Positions 1 to 5,995 are shown, numbered from the stretch's first letter. The stretch is DNA of 6,120 nucleotides from Deltaproteobacteria bacterium (GCA_015233295.1 JADFYC010000226.1:1-6120); one strand, 5' to 3'. The notes: generated by a model from the letters alone, not told the origin. A program made the numbers and translations.

Positions 1-471
1 CCCATCGAAATCCAAGGCAATCTTCACCGGGTCCAAATGCGTTTCTTCCATCCACCCCCCCACCGAGACTTTGTTGGATTTGGCGTCTATTCCGACGATA
101 ACCTGGCCGGGATAGAGTGCAGACGATTTTTCCACCAGGTCTGGGGATTTAATCGCGGCTGTGCCTAAAATGACCCGGCCCACGCCCAGATCAAGATACA
201 TAGATACGGTATCTAAATCCCTGATGCCGCCACCCAACTCGATGGGAACATCCAGTTCCGCGACCATTTTTTTAATCACTTCAAGATTCTGGGGGCGGCT
301 GTTGACGGCGCCGTCCAGATCCACCACATGGATTAGACCAGCGCCGTAACCCTGCCATTTCAAAGCCATATCCACTGGATTGTCCGAAAACACCGTTTCT
401 TCATCCATCCGGCCTTGACGCAACCTGACGCAGCGTCCACCTTTTAGATCAACCGCCGGAATTACTAACAT
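1..471 (-). CDS. hisA: HisA, phosphoribosylformimino-AICAR-ribotide isomerase (partial, C-terminus outside window)
   Basis: This is the fourth-step isomerase of histidine biosynthesis, a cytosolic TIM barrel that converts ProFAR to PRFAR by an Amadori rearrangement. The first 157 residues are present (the family is usually about 240-250), and the frame is open to the window edge. Seen in the sequence: an N-terminal IPAVDLKGG strand with the expected catalytic Asp8, the VVDLDGA motif (49-55), the phosphate-loop LGGGIRD (79-85), a second phosphate-site GTAAIK (103-108), and GIDAK with the expected second catalytic Asp at 129, followed by VSVGGW (135-140). HisF is the closest relative, but it would have a Cys/Asp pattern near the N-terminus and a different strand 1, so HisA is preferred. 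The ATG at 471 is preceded by GAGGTG (477-482). Downstream genes, often hisF in this order, lie outside the window. Confidence 0.95.
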   Translation of the reverse strand, partial: MLVIPAVDLKGGRCVRLRQGRMDEETVFSDNPVDMALKWQGYGAGLIHVVDLDGAVNSRPQNLEVIKKMVAELDVPIELGGGIRDLDTVSMYLDLGVGRVILGTAAIKSPDLVEKSSALYPGQVIVGIDAKSNKVSVGGWMEETHLDPVKIALDFDG

Positions 472-539
472 ATTTGCACCTCATTAAGTCATTTAAGAAG
501 AACTGTTGCCTGTTACGGGATTTAAAATAAGGCAGTTCG

Positions 540-567
540 GGTTAACGGCAATCGCCTGGCCGTTACC
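540..567 (-). other. Hairpin in the hisA leader
   Basis: Arms 540-549 and 559-567 pair over 9 bp with one bulged base, around a 9-nt loop. Downstream on the minus strand the nearest T-rich stretch (TTATTTTA) is about 10 nt away, so it is a poor intrinsic terminator. It could be a leader structure of hisA or a weak end signal for the upstream kinase transcript. No run of His codons or other attenuator peptide was seen. Confidence 0.4.
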
Positions 568-598
568 AACCGGACCATAACCCACAATGTATGTATAC

Positions 599-604
599 AT
601 TATA
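599..604 (-). promoter_or_regulatory. Candidate -10 box upstream of hisA
   Basis: On the minus strand this is a perfect TATAAT, about 128 nt upstream of the hisA ATG. No good -35 hexamer is found at 16-18 bp; the best at 17 bp is TCCGGT. It would give hisA its own transcript with a leader of about 120 nt containing the 540-567 hairpin. Consensus match only. Confidence 0.35.
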
Positions 605-685
605 ACCACAGGAAATACAACACCGGAATCATCCCTTCGGCCGGGATTTGAAGCGGTGAAAGAACCGTTCTCCTGGGATCGGCCT

Positions 686-2860
686 TTAAACAGGTATTTT
701 GATAATGAATTTTGTTCCTTGCCCAATTGTTGATTCCACCCGGATATCTCCCTTTAAGCTATCCTGAACTACGGCCAGGGCGGCATCCATGCCCACGCCG
801 CGGCCGGAGACGTCGGTTACAGCTTCCGCTGTAGAAAATCCGGGCCTAAAAATGAGGCCATAACACTGCTCCTCAGTCAATGCAGCGGCTTCGGATGGGT
901 CGAGCAGCCCTTTGATCATAGCGATATCTTTTAGTTTCTGCTGGTCAAGGCCCCGGCCGTCGTCTGAAATGGTTAAGGTCAGTTCCTGGTCATGGAGACT
1001 CACTTGAAGTGTCACTTTCCCTTGCTCCGGCTTGTCCGCGTCCAGGCGTTCTTCGAAAGATTCAATTCCGTGGTCAAAGGCATTACGAATGAGGTGAACG
1101 AGGGGAGTGTTGAGCTCACGGGCTATATCGCAGTCAATCCTGACCCCGTTGTCCTCGCACTTGAAGACGACATCCTTGCCCAGGCGGTCGATCAAACCGG
1201 GGATAATTTTAAGGGCCCGGCCCAAACCCCGTTTGACCGACACTTCCCGTAAGCTCCGGACCTGGCGGATAATTTCATCTTTGGTGCGATTCTCTCCAGG
1301 CATGGCCTGAATCACTTCTATAATTTCCTTGATTCGGCTGCCAGCCACCCGTAACGTGATTTCCCCTCCTCCAATTGGTTGCCCCAGGAGCTTTTCTGTT
1401 TTCCCGACCACAAAGTCAATAGCGTTTTTAAGTCCGTCAAAGCTGGCCTTGGTGCTTTCGATAACCTCGTCGGACGGGCGGTCTACCTCGCGCAAGTCTC
1501 TTAACTGGTCTTCTAAGCCGGCAGCCAATTCAGTGACCTCGTCCAGCCCGAAGGACGCGGCGGTTCCCTTGATGGTATGAACGCCTCTAAATAATTCATT
1601 AGCCAGAGGACGAGCGTCCATTACGCCGGACAGATTGGCGATCAAGTCGGTGAAGTGGGTCATGAGCTTTATTGACTCGCCCAGGAACTCACAGAACAGG
1701 TCGGGGTCTTCCGCAATGATTTTAAGTTGCATGTTCTCCCGTTCCGACTGAGCCACCTGCGCCTGCAGGGCCTTGGCCTGGGTGATATCCTTGAGCACAA
1801 CCAGGATGTGGTCGTTGACGTCTGAGCCTTTGTTGATCAGGTGGTATTGGATGTTCACCCATTTAGGGCTTTTCCCGTCATTGCCGGGAATCTCAATTTC
1901 GCGAAAGGGATTCAGCGGGGCCAGGTCCTTTTCGGGAAGCATCCGTTGAAAGAAGATATCCAGGAAATCGATCAAACTTTGTCTTTCCTCTGCGTGCCGC
2001 CGGGTTAACCCTAACAAGTCAAGGAAATCTCTTCCCCGCAGATTGTCCATGTTCAAGATATCTTCGCAGGCCCGCGAATACTCCGGATTGACTTTAAAAT
2101 CACGGCTAATAGAACACAAACCTACCGGTACCGCATCCATGATCATCCGCAACTCCGAACTGCGTTCGGATACCAGCAGATCAAGATTGCGCATGGTTTG
2201 GTCAACTGTCTTGAGCATAAGGTTAAAGGCCGTGGCCAGTTTTCCCAACTGGTCATCATCATGGACAGGCATTTCAGCGGCAAAATCGCCGTTGGAAACC
2301 CTGGCGATGGTATCCGTGATCTCATCTATCAGGGTGGCGCGAAAGATGTCCTTTTCGGTCAGCTCCTCAAGCTTTTCCTTAACCTCTTGATAATCAGAGA
2401 TCAGATCTTGATCTGATGAAGCCGCGGGTTCAGGTTCCCGGCTAACTCCAGGCTGATCCGGGGGAGACAACTCGGCCGCCATTTTGGCAGCCTGGGCCAG
2501 CAATTCCTCCAGGCTTTTTCGGCCGTCAAAACTTGGTCCCAGATCAACGCCGGTCCTGGCCGCGATCAAAGCCCGCCTGGCTTGATTAACAAAACAACCG
2601 TCGTCGTGGCTCTCCTCACAATGGCCGCACAGGTTATTCACCGCGACCAATGCCCCACGGAGTTTGTCGGGATCATAGTCGGCCTCGTCCGGCGGCAGCG
2701 CCTCGGGGGCCCGGTCGGCTTTAACCTGACGTTGGCTCTTAACAAAATCCAACAAAATATCTGCGGCTGTCTGGGCCAGTTCGGTCTTTGATTCCTTGCT
2801 GATAAGTTTCTTCACCAATTGGTGGGCTTTAAAGGCATCTTTGTGACTTCCGACCGACAT
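686..2860 (-). CDS. Soluble CheA-like sensor histidine kinase: Cys/His motif, HAMP, PAS, HPt, HATPase
   Basis: A 724-residue cytosolic kinase with no membrane segment or signal peptide. Regions in order: an N-terminal helical part with a C78-x2-C81-x7-C89 cluster plus H80 and H85; an acidic, Pro-rich linker (about 130-155); a HAMP-like segment (about 176-221, with SNGDF and the DDDQLGKL...FNLML pattern); a PAS domain (about 237-365, ending VVLKDIT); an HPt domain with phospho-acceptor His428 in HTIKGTA; and a CheA-type ATPase with HLIRNAFDHGIE (N-box Asn593), DDGRG (633-637), FRPGFST (671-677) and GRGVGMD (686-692). It ends right after the ATPase: there is no CheW-like P5 domain and no receiver domain, so coupling to chemoreceptor arrays is unlikely. 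The partner regulator is not in the window. A GTG at 2869 is in frame, but the ATG at 2860 has AAAGGTG at the right distance. The signal sensed is unknown. Confidence 0.9.
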   Translation of the reverse strand: MSVGSHKDAFKAHQLVKKLISKESKTELAQTAADILLDFVKSQRQVKADRAPEALPPDEADYDPDKLRGALVAVNNLCGHCEESHDDGCFVNQARRALIAARTGVDLGPSFDGRKSLEELLAQAAKMAAELSPPDQPGVSREPEPAASSDQDLISDYQEVKEKLEELTEKDIFRATLIDEITDTIARVSNGDFAAEMPVHDDDQLGKLATAFNLMLKTVDQTMRNLDLLVSERSSELRMIMDAVPVGLCSISRDFKVNPEYSRACEDILNMDNLRGRDFLDLLGLTRRHAEERQSLIDFLDIFFQRMLPEKDLAPLNPFREIEIPGNDGKSPKWVNIQYHLINKGSDVNDHILVVLKDITQAKALQAQVAQSERENMQLKIIAEDPDLFCEFLGESIKLMTHFTDLIANLSGVMDARPLANELFRGVHTIKGTAASFGLDEVTELAAGLEDQLRDLREVDRPSDEVIESTKASFDGLKNAIDFVVGKTEKLLGQPIGGGEITLRVAGSRIKEIIEVIQAMPGENRTKDEIIRQVRSLREVSVKRGLGRALKIIPGLIDRLGKDVVFKCEDNGVRIDCDIARELNTPLVHLIRNAFDHGIESFEERLDADKPEQGKVTLQVSLHDQELTLTISDDGRGLDQQKLKDIAMIKGLLDPSEAAALTEEQCYGLIFRPGFSTAEAVTDVSGRGVGMDAALAVVQDSLKGDIRVESTIGQGTKFIIKIPV

Positions 2861-2866
2861 AAATGA

Positions 2867-2873
2867 CACCTTT
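2867..2873 (-). promoter_or_regulatory. Ribosome binding site deciding the kinase start
   Basis: AAAGGTG on the minus strand lies 6 nt upstream of the ATG at 2860. The alternative GTG start at 2869 is part of this very motif, so the ATG is the better start. Confidence 0.65.
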
Positions 2874-2995
2874 CTCTGGGCAGACCAGGCGTGGCTGTGG
2901 TGGTGGTTGGTTAAATACGAGTGAGTTTGGAGATCTCCGCGTCTTGTTTTTTTACTATTGGCGATGCTTCTTAATTACCTAACCAGAGATGCAAA

Positions 2996-3024
2996 ATTTC
3001 AGCCTATGATGACAACGACGTCAA
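2996..3024 (-). promoter_or_regulatory. Candidate sigma-70-type promoter for the kinase gene
   Basis: On the minus strand TTGACG (3019-3024) and TGAAAT (2996-3001) are separated by exactly 17 bp. They match the consensus at 5 of 6 and 4 of 6 positions. The box lies just past the stop codon of the upstream reductase-like gene, within the 168-bp gap, which suggests the kinase can be transcribed independently. Sequence match only. Confidence 0.4.
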
Positions 3025-3028
3025 AATA

Positions 3029-4123
3029 TCAACTTAATCCCAAATCAGCCCGCATTTGCTTGACGCCAAACCCCCGGGCCAGGATACGAGTCAACGTCTT
3101 GGTCATGTCGTAACCAATACCCAGGGCGTCAAACACCTGGCCGGCCGATTTGAATGCTTCCTCGGCCGACGTCTCGATACCGGATTCGCCAAGCCGCTCC
3201 AAGAGCTTGTGTAATCGTTCGTCTTTTTCGCCATTGGCATCATACCATTCCAATATCTTGTTGATTAAGGGGATAACATTGTCGGAAGCAATGCCGCCGG
3301 TTAGCTTTAGGGCGCGGAGGTGGACGGAACTGGCCACTCCTCCGACATAAATGTCGTATAATCCGTTGCTCCCGATCAAACCAATGTCAACGCAAAATGA
3401 CTCAGAACAGTTTCTCAGGCAATCAGAGACCGCAACTTTGATGTCCCACTTAACCTGACGGCCAAAGAGGGCCTGATCTATGGCTAAGGCCAGGCCAAGC
3501 CCGTCCGTGTTCTGAGAAAACCGGCAAAGAGCTCCACAACAGCCTCGAATGTTGCGGATACCCCGATGGAGTACCCCAATCCGCAGGCCGACGGAGGCTA
3601 GTTCCCGGCTGACCTTGTCGATCTGGTCCGGTTTTAGCAGTAAGATCACTCGTTGGGCGTGGGTAAGTTTGGCCAATCCGGCACCCTGTCTGGTCAATTC
3701 GGTGATTTTGGCTAGCTGGTCTGTGTTCAGGACCCCGGCCGGGCAGTTGACCAAAGCGGCAAATGCGCCGTTGGACTGTTTTAGTCCGATACCCCATTGA
3801 ATGTCCTGTTCGTCTGGAACACTGGACGCCTCACCTTTAAGGGCACTGGTCAATGGTCCGGGATAACGATCATCAAGGGCCAAAACCTCGACGGTGACCG
3901 CATATCCATCGTCCACCGGGTCGCAACCGAGAACTTTTCCTTTAACCTCTCCGATATCACCGATGGGCAGGTCAACGCCGAAAAAAACAATACTCCCCGG
4001 CGTAGCCTCTTCTTCGCACCCCAAGACGGTGATTAGAGATTCCTCCGCCGCTGTAAAACCTTCAGCCAATCCGAGTTCATCTTCATTCAGCATCACGTCT
4101 TTAACGATAATTTCAGCAGCCAT
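3029..4123 (-). CDS. Nitrite/sulfite reductase-like 4Fe-4S domain protein with an unrecognised N-terminal domain
   Basis: A 364-residue soluble protein. Residues about 110-182 look like the ferredoxin-like half domain of nitrite/sulfite reductases (NCPAGVLNTDQL, then the LTHAQR signature at 153-158). Residues about 187-265 look like the 4Fe-4S/siroheme region, with RGCCGALCRF (C195, C196, C200) and DCLRNC (C235-x3-C239), plus C244. The C-terminus (270-335) keeps the helical tail of single-repeat family members (ILEWY, then LLERLGESGIE). The usual first pair is C-x5-C; here it is C195-x4-C200 or C196-x3-C200, so cluster and siroheme binding cannot be assumed. Only one half-domain repeat is present, as in small or Dsr-like proteins and unlike assimilatory enzymes with two. 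Residues 1-105 are acidic, probably beta-rich and not recognised; a degenerate PilZ-like fold is one guess. Substrate is unknown. The ATG at 4123 is chosen for its Shine-Dalgarno; an in-frame GTG at 4141 lies upstream of it. Confidence 0.8.
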   Translation of the reverse strand: MAAEIIVKDVMLNEDELGLAEGFTAAEESLITVLGCEEEATPGSIVFFGVDLPIGDIGEVKGKVLGCDPVDDGYAVTVEVLALDDRYPGPLTSALKGEASSVPDEQDIQWGIGLKQSNGAFAALVNCPAGVLNTDQLAKITELTRQGAGLAKLTHAQRVILLLKPDQIDKVSRELASVGLRIGVLHRGIRNIRGCCGALCRFSQNTDGLGLALAIDQALFGRQVKWDIKVAVSDCLRNCSESFCVDIGLIGSNGLYDIYVGGVASSVHLRALKLTGGIASDNVIPLINKILEWYDANGEKDERLHKLLERLGESGIETSAEEAFKSAGQVFDALGIGYDMTKTLTRILARGFGVKQMRADLGLS

Positions 4124-4130
4124 AGCTAAT

Positions 4131-4138
4131 TCTCCTTT
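4131..4138 (-). promoter_or_regulatory. Ribosome binding site deciding the reductase-like gene start
   Basis: AAAGGAGA on the minus strand lies 7 nt upstream of the ATG at 4123. The longer frame from the GTG at 4141 would place this motif inside the coding region, so the ATG is preferred. Confidence 0.75.
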
Positions 4139-4437
4139 CACGGCGATATTACCAGATTAAGCCGGCCGGGATCAATATGATTCATCTGATTAATTCGCTA
4201 ACATATAGAAAAAGTGTCAATTTTTCCGGATATGATGAAATAATGCTTTCAGATCTTGACGAAGATTGGATAGTGCTTATCTATTAACTAAATTGATTCA
4301 TAACAGATGGACATAGGACTACAAAGTGAAGCACTGAGTTATCCGCTGTCTATATATATTACTGTGTTAACAATAAATTATAAAATGAGTTATTGGTTTG
4401 ATGAGTATTTATTTTGCTCAAAATAGATCTACCACCC

Positions 4438-4468
4438 TTGACGGAAACAAAAAAATGGTTAACATATT
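4438..4468 (+). promoter_or_regulatory. Possible promoter of the Hsp20 pair
   Basis: TTGACG (4438-4443) matches a sigma-70 -35 at 5 of 6. Candidate -10 hexamers are TAACAT (4460-4465, 16-bp spacing) and CATATT (4463-4468, 19-bp spacing), each 4 of 6. The preceding CC gives CCCTTGA, which also resembles a heat-shock sigma-32 -35 half, but no CCCCAT-type -10 follows. The start would fall about 65-75 nt before the first Hsp20 ATG. Confidence 0.35.
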
Positions 4469-4474
4469 GTTAAC
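4458..4474. repeat. Paired GTTAAC palindromes, possible operator
   Basis: Two GTTAAC hexamers (4458-4463 and 4469-4474) are separated by ATATT, so their centres are 11 bp apart, about one helical turn. They overlap the likely -10 region of the Hsp20 promoter. A third GTTAAC sits at 4366-4371. The arrangement fits a repressor site, but no known regulator motif is recognised. Confidence 0.4.
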
Positions 4475-4541
4475 AAAATTCGTAACAGGAACGGATTAAG
4501 GACTTACAACGTGTGTTTAGATTGAACAGGAGGAATTCACT

Positions 4542-5006
4542 ATGGCTATCTTAAAATGGACACATCGGCCATTCGGGGTAGAACTGGCGGATGACTTTAT
4601 TCGCCTGCAACGGGAAATGCATCGACTACTCTCGGCTGCGGGGGGCCGTCCAGGCGTTAATCTAGTCAGAACAAGTGGGGTATATCCAGCTTTAAACCTG
4701 TCTGAAGATGCTGAAAATCTGTACCTTCGGGCGGAACTGCCGGGTATCGAGCCAGAGCAGATAGACTTGTCAATAGAGGGAGATAGTCTGACTATCCGGG
4801 GACAGCGAACTATTTCAGAGGCGGACAAAAAAGTCAATTACCATCGCCGGGAAAGAGAATCAGGTTACTTTCGCAGGGTGTTGACTTTGCCCTCGCCCAT
4901 CGACCATACCAAAGTGGCCGCAGCCGCCAAGAACGGCGTTTTGACCATTACCCTGCCTAAAGCTGAGGCAGCTAAACCCAGACAACTCAAGGTGGCGGCA
5001 GCCTGA
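4542..5006 (+). CDS. Hsp20 family small heat-shock protein (first of pair)
   Basis: An ATP-independent holdase chaperone of the cytosol that forms oligomers and keeps unfolding proteins soluble for Hsp70/ClpB. At 154 residues it has normal family length. The N-terminal arm (1-46) carries the usual amphipathic DDFIRLQREMHRLL segment. The alpha-crystallin domain spans about 47-141, with AELPGIEPEQIDLSIEG (64-80), the ERESGYFRRVLTLP strand (104-117) and the hallmark A-x3-NGVLTITLPK (ending at 140). The C-terminal anchoring motif is L149-x-V151, a variant of I-x-I. The ATG has AGGAGG (4528-4533) 8 nt upstream. It is followed 19 bp later by a second Hsp20 gene, so the two are almost certainly co-transcribed and may form mixed oligomers. 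Confidence 0.95.
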   Translation: MAILKWTHRPFGVELADDFIRLQREMHRLLSAAGGRPGVNLVRTSGVYPALNLSEDAENLYLRAELPGIEPEQIDLSIEGDSLTIRGQRTISEADKKVNYHRRERESGYFRRVLTLPSPIDHTKVAAAAKNGVLTITLPKAEAAKPRQLKVAAA

Positions 5007-5025
5007 TTCGGAGGGAGGTGTAACT

Positions 5026-5427
5026 ATGAGCGAGAAAGAAATTCAAGTAAAGGATAAAATGGAGCTGACCGAGCAAGAGGAACACACCCAGCCCGGACCG
5101 GTATTTGTCCCGGACGTGGATATATATGAAGACCAAAGCGCCCTGACACTGGTGGCAGATATGCCGGGGGTGGATGGGGACCATATCGAGATCGATACCA
5201 AAGACAATCATTTGATTATTGTTGGACATATCACCCCGGCGGCCGGGGAAGGTGAGCATGTCTTGCTGAAGGAGTACAATGAAGGCCGTTTCCACCGAAA
5301 ATTTGTCCTGGCGGACATTATTGACCAGGAGAAGATCTCAGCGACCATGAAGAACGGGGTGCTGACGCTTGTCTTGCCCAAAATTGAACGCGCCAAACCG
5401 CGCAAGATCGCGGTAACAATAGGCTAG
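5026..5427 (+). CDS. Hsp20 family small heat-shock protein (second of pair)
   Basis: A 133-residue holdase chaperone, shorter than its upstream neighbour because its N-terminal arm is only about 26 residues and strongly charged. The alpha-crystallin domain spans about 27-119: VDIYEDQSALTLVADMPGVD (31-50), the EYNEGRFHRKFVL strand (83-95) and the hallmark MKNGVLTLVLPK (108-119). The C-terminal anchor is I128-x-V130, closer to the I-x-I consensus than the first copy. The two proteins share the domain pattern and the AKPR tail but diverge widely, so this is an old pair rather than a recent duplication. The start has a very strong GGGAGGTG (5013-5020) 5 nt upstream, suggesting high translation. 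Transcription probably ends at the terminator at 5503-5546. Confidence 0.95.
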   Translation: MSEKEIQVKDKMELTEQEEHTQPGPVFVPDVDIYEDQSALTLVADMPGVDGDHIEIDTKDNHLIIVGHITPAAGEGEHVLLKEYNEGRFHRKFVLADIIDQEKISATMKNGVLTLVLPKIERAKPRKIAVTIG

Positions 5428-5479
5428 AGTTTGGGCGCATCGACTGGTCCCGACCGGTCGCGCTTATCAAAATTGACCA

Positions 5480-5495
5480 CAACTGAATTCAGTTG
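5480..5495. repeat. 16-bp perfect palindrome after the Hsp20 pair
   Basis: CAACTGAATTCAGTTG is its own reverse complement. It lies 52 bp after the second Hsp20 stop and 7 bp before the terminator stem. A second, shorter palindrome CGACCGGTCG sits at 5451-5460. A palindrome without a loop suits a dimeric protein site better than an RNA hairpin. Function unknown. Confidence 0.45.
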
Positions 5496-5502
5496 CATAT
5501 GG

Positions 5503-5546
5503 AAACGCCAAGGTTGCTGATTACAAAATAAGCCCTTGGCGTTTTT
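5503..5546 (+). terminator. Rho-independent terminator of the Hsp20 operon
   Basis: Arms 5503-5513 (AAACGCCAAGG) and 5534-5544 (CCTTGGCGTTT) pair perfectly over 11 bp across a 20-nt loop. The run of five T at 5542-5546 overlaps and extends the 3' arm, and a second T-run follows at 5551-5554. The 75-bp distance from the last Hsp20 codon and the orientation fit termination of that operon. Confidence 0.85.
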
Positions 5547-5564
5547 CGCGTTTTAGGGTATCAT
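5536..5564 (+). promoter_or_regulatory. Candidate promoter of the MNT nucleotidyltransferase gene
   Basis: TTGGCG (5536-5541) and TATCAT (5559-5564) are spaced by exactly 17 bp and match the sigma-70 consensus at 4 and 5 of 6 positions. The -35 lies within the 3' arm of the Hsp20 terminator, so the end of one unit and the start of the next overlap. The leader before the ATG at 5618 would be about 45-50 nt. Confidence 0.45.
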
Positions 5565-5608
5565 AAAGAATCAAGTTGTCCCCCGGCCTGAGGAGTTTGT
5601 TTAATATT

Positions 5609-5613
5609 GGAGG
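5609..5613 (+). promoter_or_regulatory. Ribosome binding site deciding the MNT gene start
   Basis: GGAGG lies 4 nt before the ATG at 5618. The frame is open further upstream to a TTG at 5576, but this motif and the family's usual N-terminus both favour the ATG. Confidence 0.7.
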
Positions 5614-5617
5614 AAGT

Positions 5618-5947
5618 ATGACTGAGCCGGTTCAAACGAGAGAGAGCATCGTCCGCGCCATGAAAGCCCACCGAGACCGGATCAGAGCCTTTGGAATAAG
5701 AAAGATCGGCCTGTTTGGCTCCTTTGTGCGCGAAAAACAAAATGCGGAGAGTGACGTCGATCTATTGGTAGAATTTGAGCCTGGCCAGAAGACTTTTAAT
5801 AATTTTATGGACTTGGGTTTCTTTCTGGAAGACTTGTTCAACCGGCGGATGGAACTGCTGACGACGGAGTCGCTCAGTCCTTACATCGGGCCACGGATAT
5901 TAAAAGAGGTAGAATATGTCGCCTTCGACTCAATGTCATTGACTTAA
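5618..5947 (+). CDS. Minimal nucleotidyltransferase (MNT/MntA-type, NTP_transf_2 fold)
   Basis: A 109-residue protein of the minimal nucleotidyltransferase family, many members of which are antitoxins that AMPylate a HEPN-domain RNase toxin. The core signature is intact: GLFGSFVRE (31-39) supplies G34-S35, and ten residues later D46-x-D48 in ESDVDLLVEF supplies the two metal-binding Asp residues. The third acidic position, usually Asp in a DLVT-like strand, reads MELLT, so Glu79 takes its place. The tail (SPYIGPRILKEVEYV) matches the usual family end, and the length is normal. A HEPN (DUF86-like) partner gene is typically adjacent; none is visible upstream, where the Hsp20 operon ends, or in the 173 bp downstream. 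The system may be orphaned, or the partner may lie beyond the repeat. Antitoxin function is inference from the family. Confidence 0.88.
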   Translation: MTEPVQTRESIVRAMKAHRDRIRAFGIRKIGLFGSFVREKQNAESDVDLLVEFEPGQKTFNNFMDLGFFLEDLFNRRMELLTTESLSPYIGPRILKEVEYVAFDSMSLT

Positions 5948-5995
5948 GGGTAGGGTCATCGGATCCTATTCTAATAAATGGTTAATTCCGATGAA

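Larger units (their letters stand above)
4142..4541. other. AT-rich divergent intergenic region
   Basis: About 400 bp between two divergently read genes, clearly richer in A and T than the flanking coding DNA. On the minus strand it holds a perfect TTGACA (4215-4220) that could be the -35 of the reductase-like gene, but the hexamer 17 bp away (CGAATT) is a poor -10. On the plus side it holds the TTGACG box and GTTAAC repeats described separately. No RNA gene, CIRCE element or convincing small gene was seen; the best open frame (4307-4426, 39 residues) has no ribosome binding site. Confidence 0.6.

Noticed and set aside
625..655. Bases resembling a tRNA T-arm (TTCAAATCC on the minus strand)
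   Set aside because: The flanks do not pair as a T-stem, and no acceptor stem or anticodon arm can be drawn.
493..726. 77-residue open frame on the minus strand between the kinase and hisA
   Set aside because: It starts inside the kinase coding region, shows no recognisable domain, and has no convincing ribosome binding site. Most of it lies where the hisA promoter and leader are expected.
2929..2950. GGAGATCTCC palindrome followed by a T-run, resembling a terminator on the plus strand
   Set aside because: The palindrome has no loop, the T-run starts several bases later, and no plus-strand gene lies upstream. In the minus direction there is no T-run after it.
3450..3797. 115-residue minus-strand open frame in another frame of the reductase-like gene
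   Set aside because: It lies wholly inside a well-supported gene and encodes no recognisable motif; a frame shadow.
4320..4345. Possible CIRCE-like half site (GCACTGAG) upstream of Hsp20
   Set aside because: The TTAGCACTC core is not matched and no inverted partner lies at 9 bp.
4307..4426. 39-residue plus-strand open frame in the AT-rich intergenic region
   Set aside because: No Shine-Dalgarno, ordinary low-complexity AT-rich composition and no hydrophobic or toxin-like pattern; likely chance.
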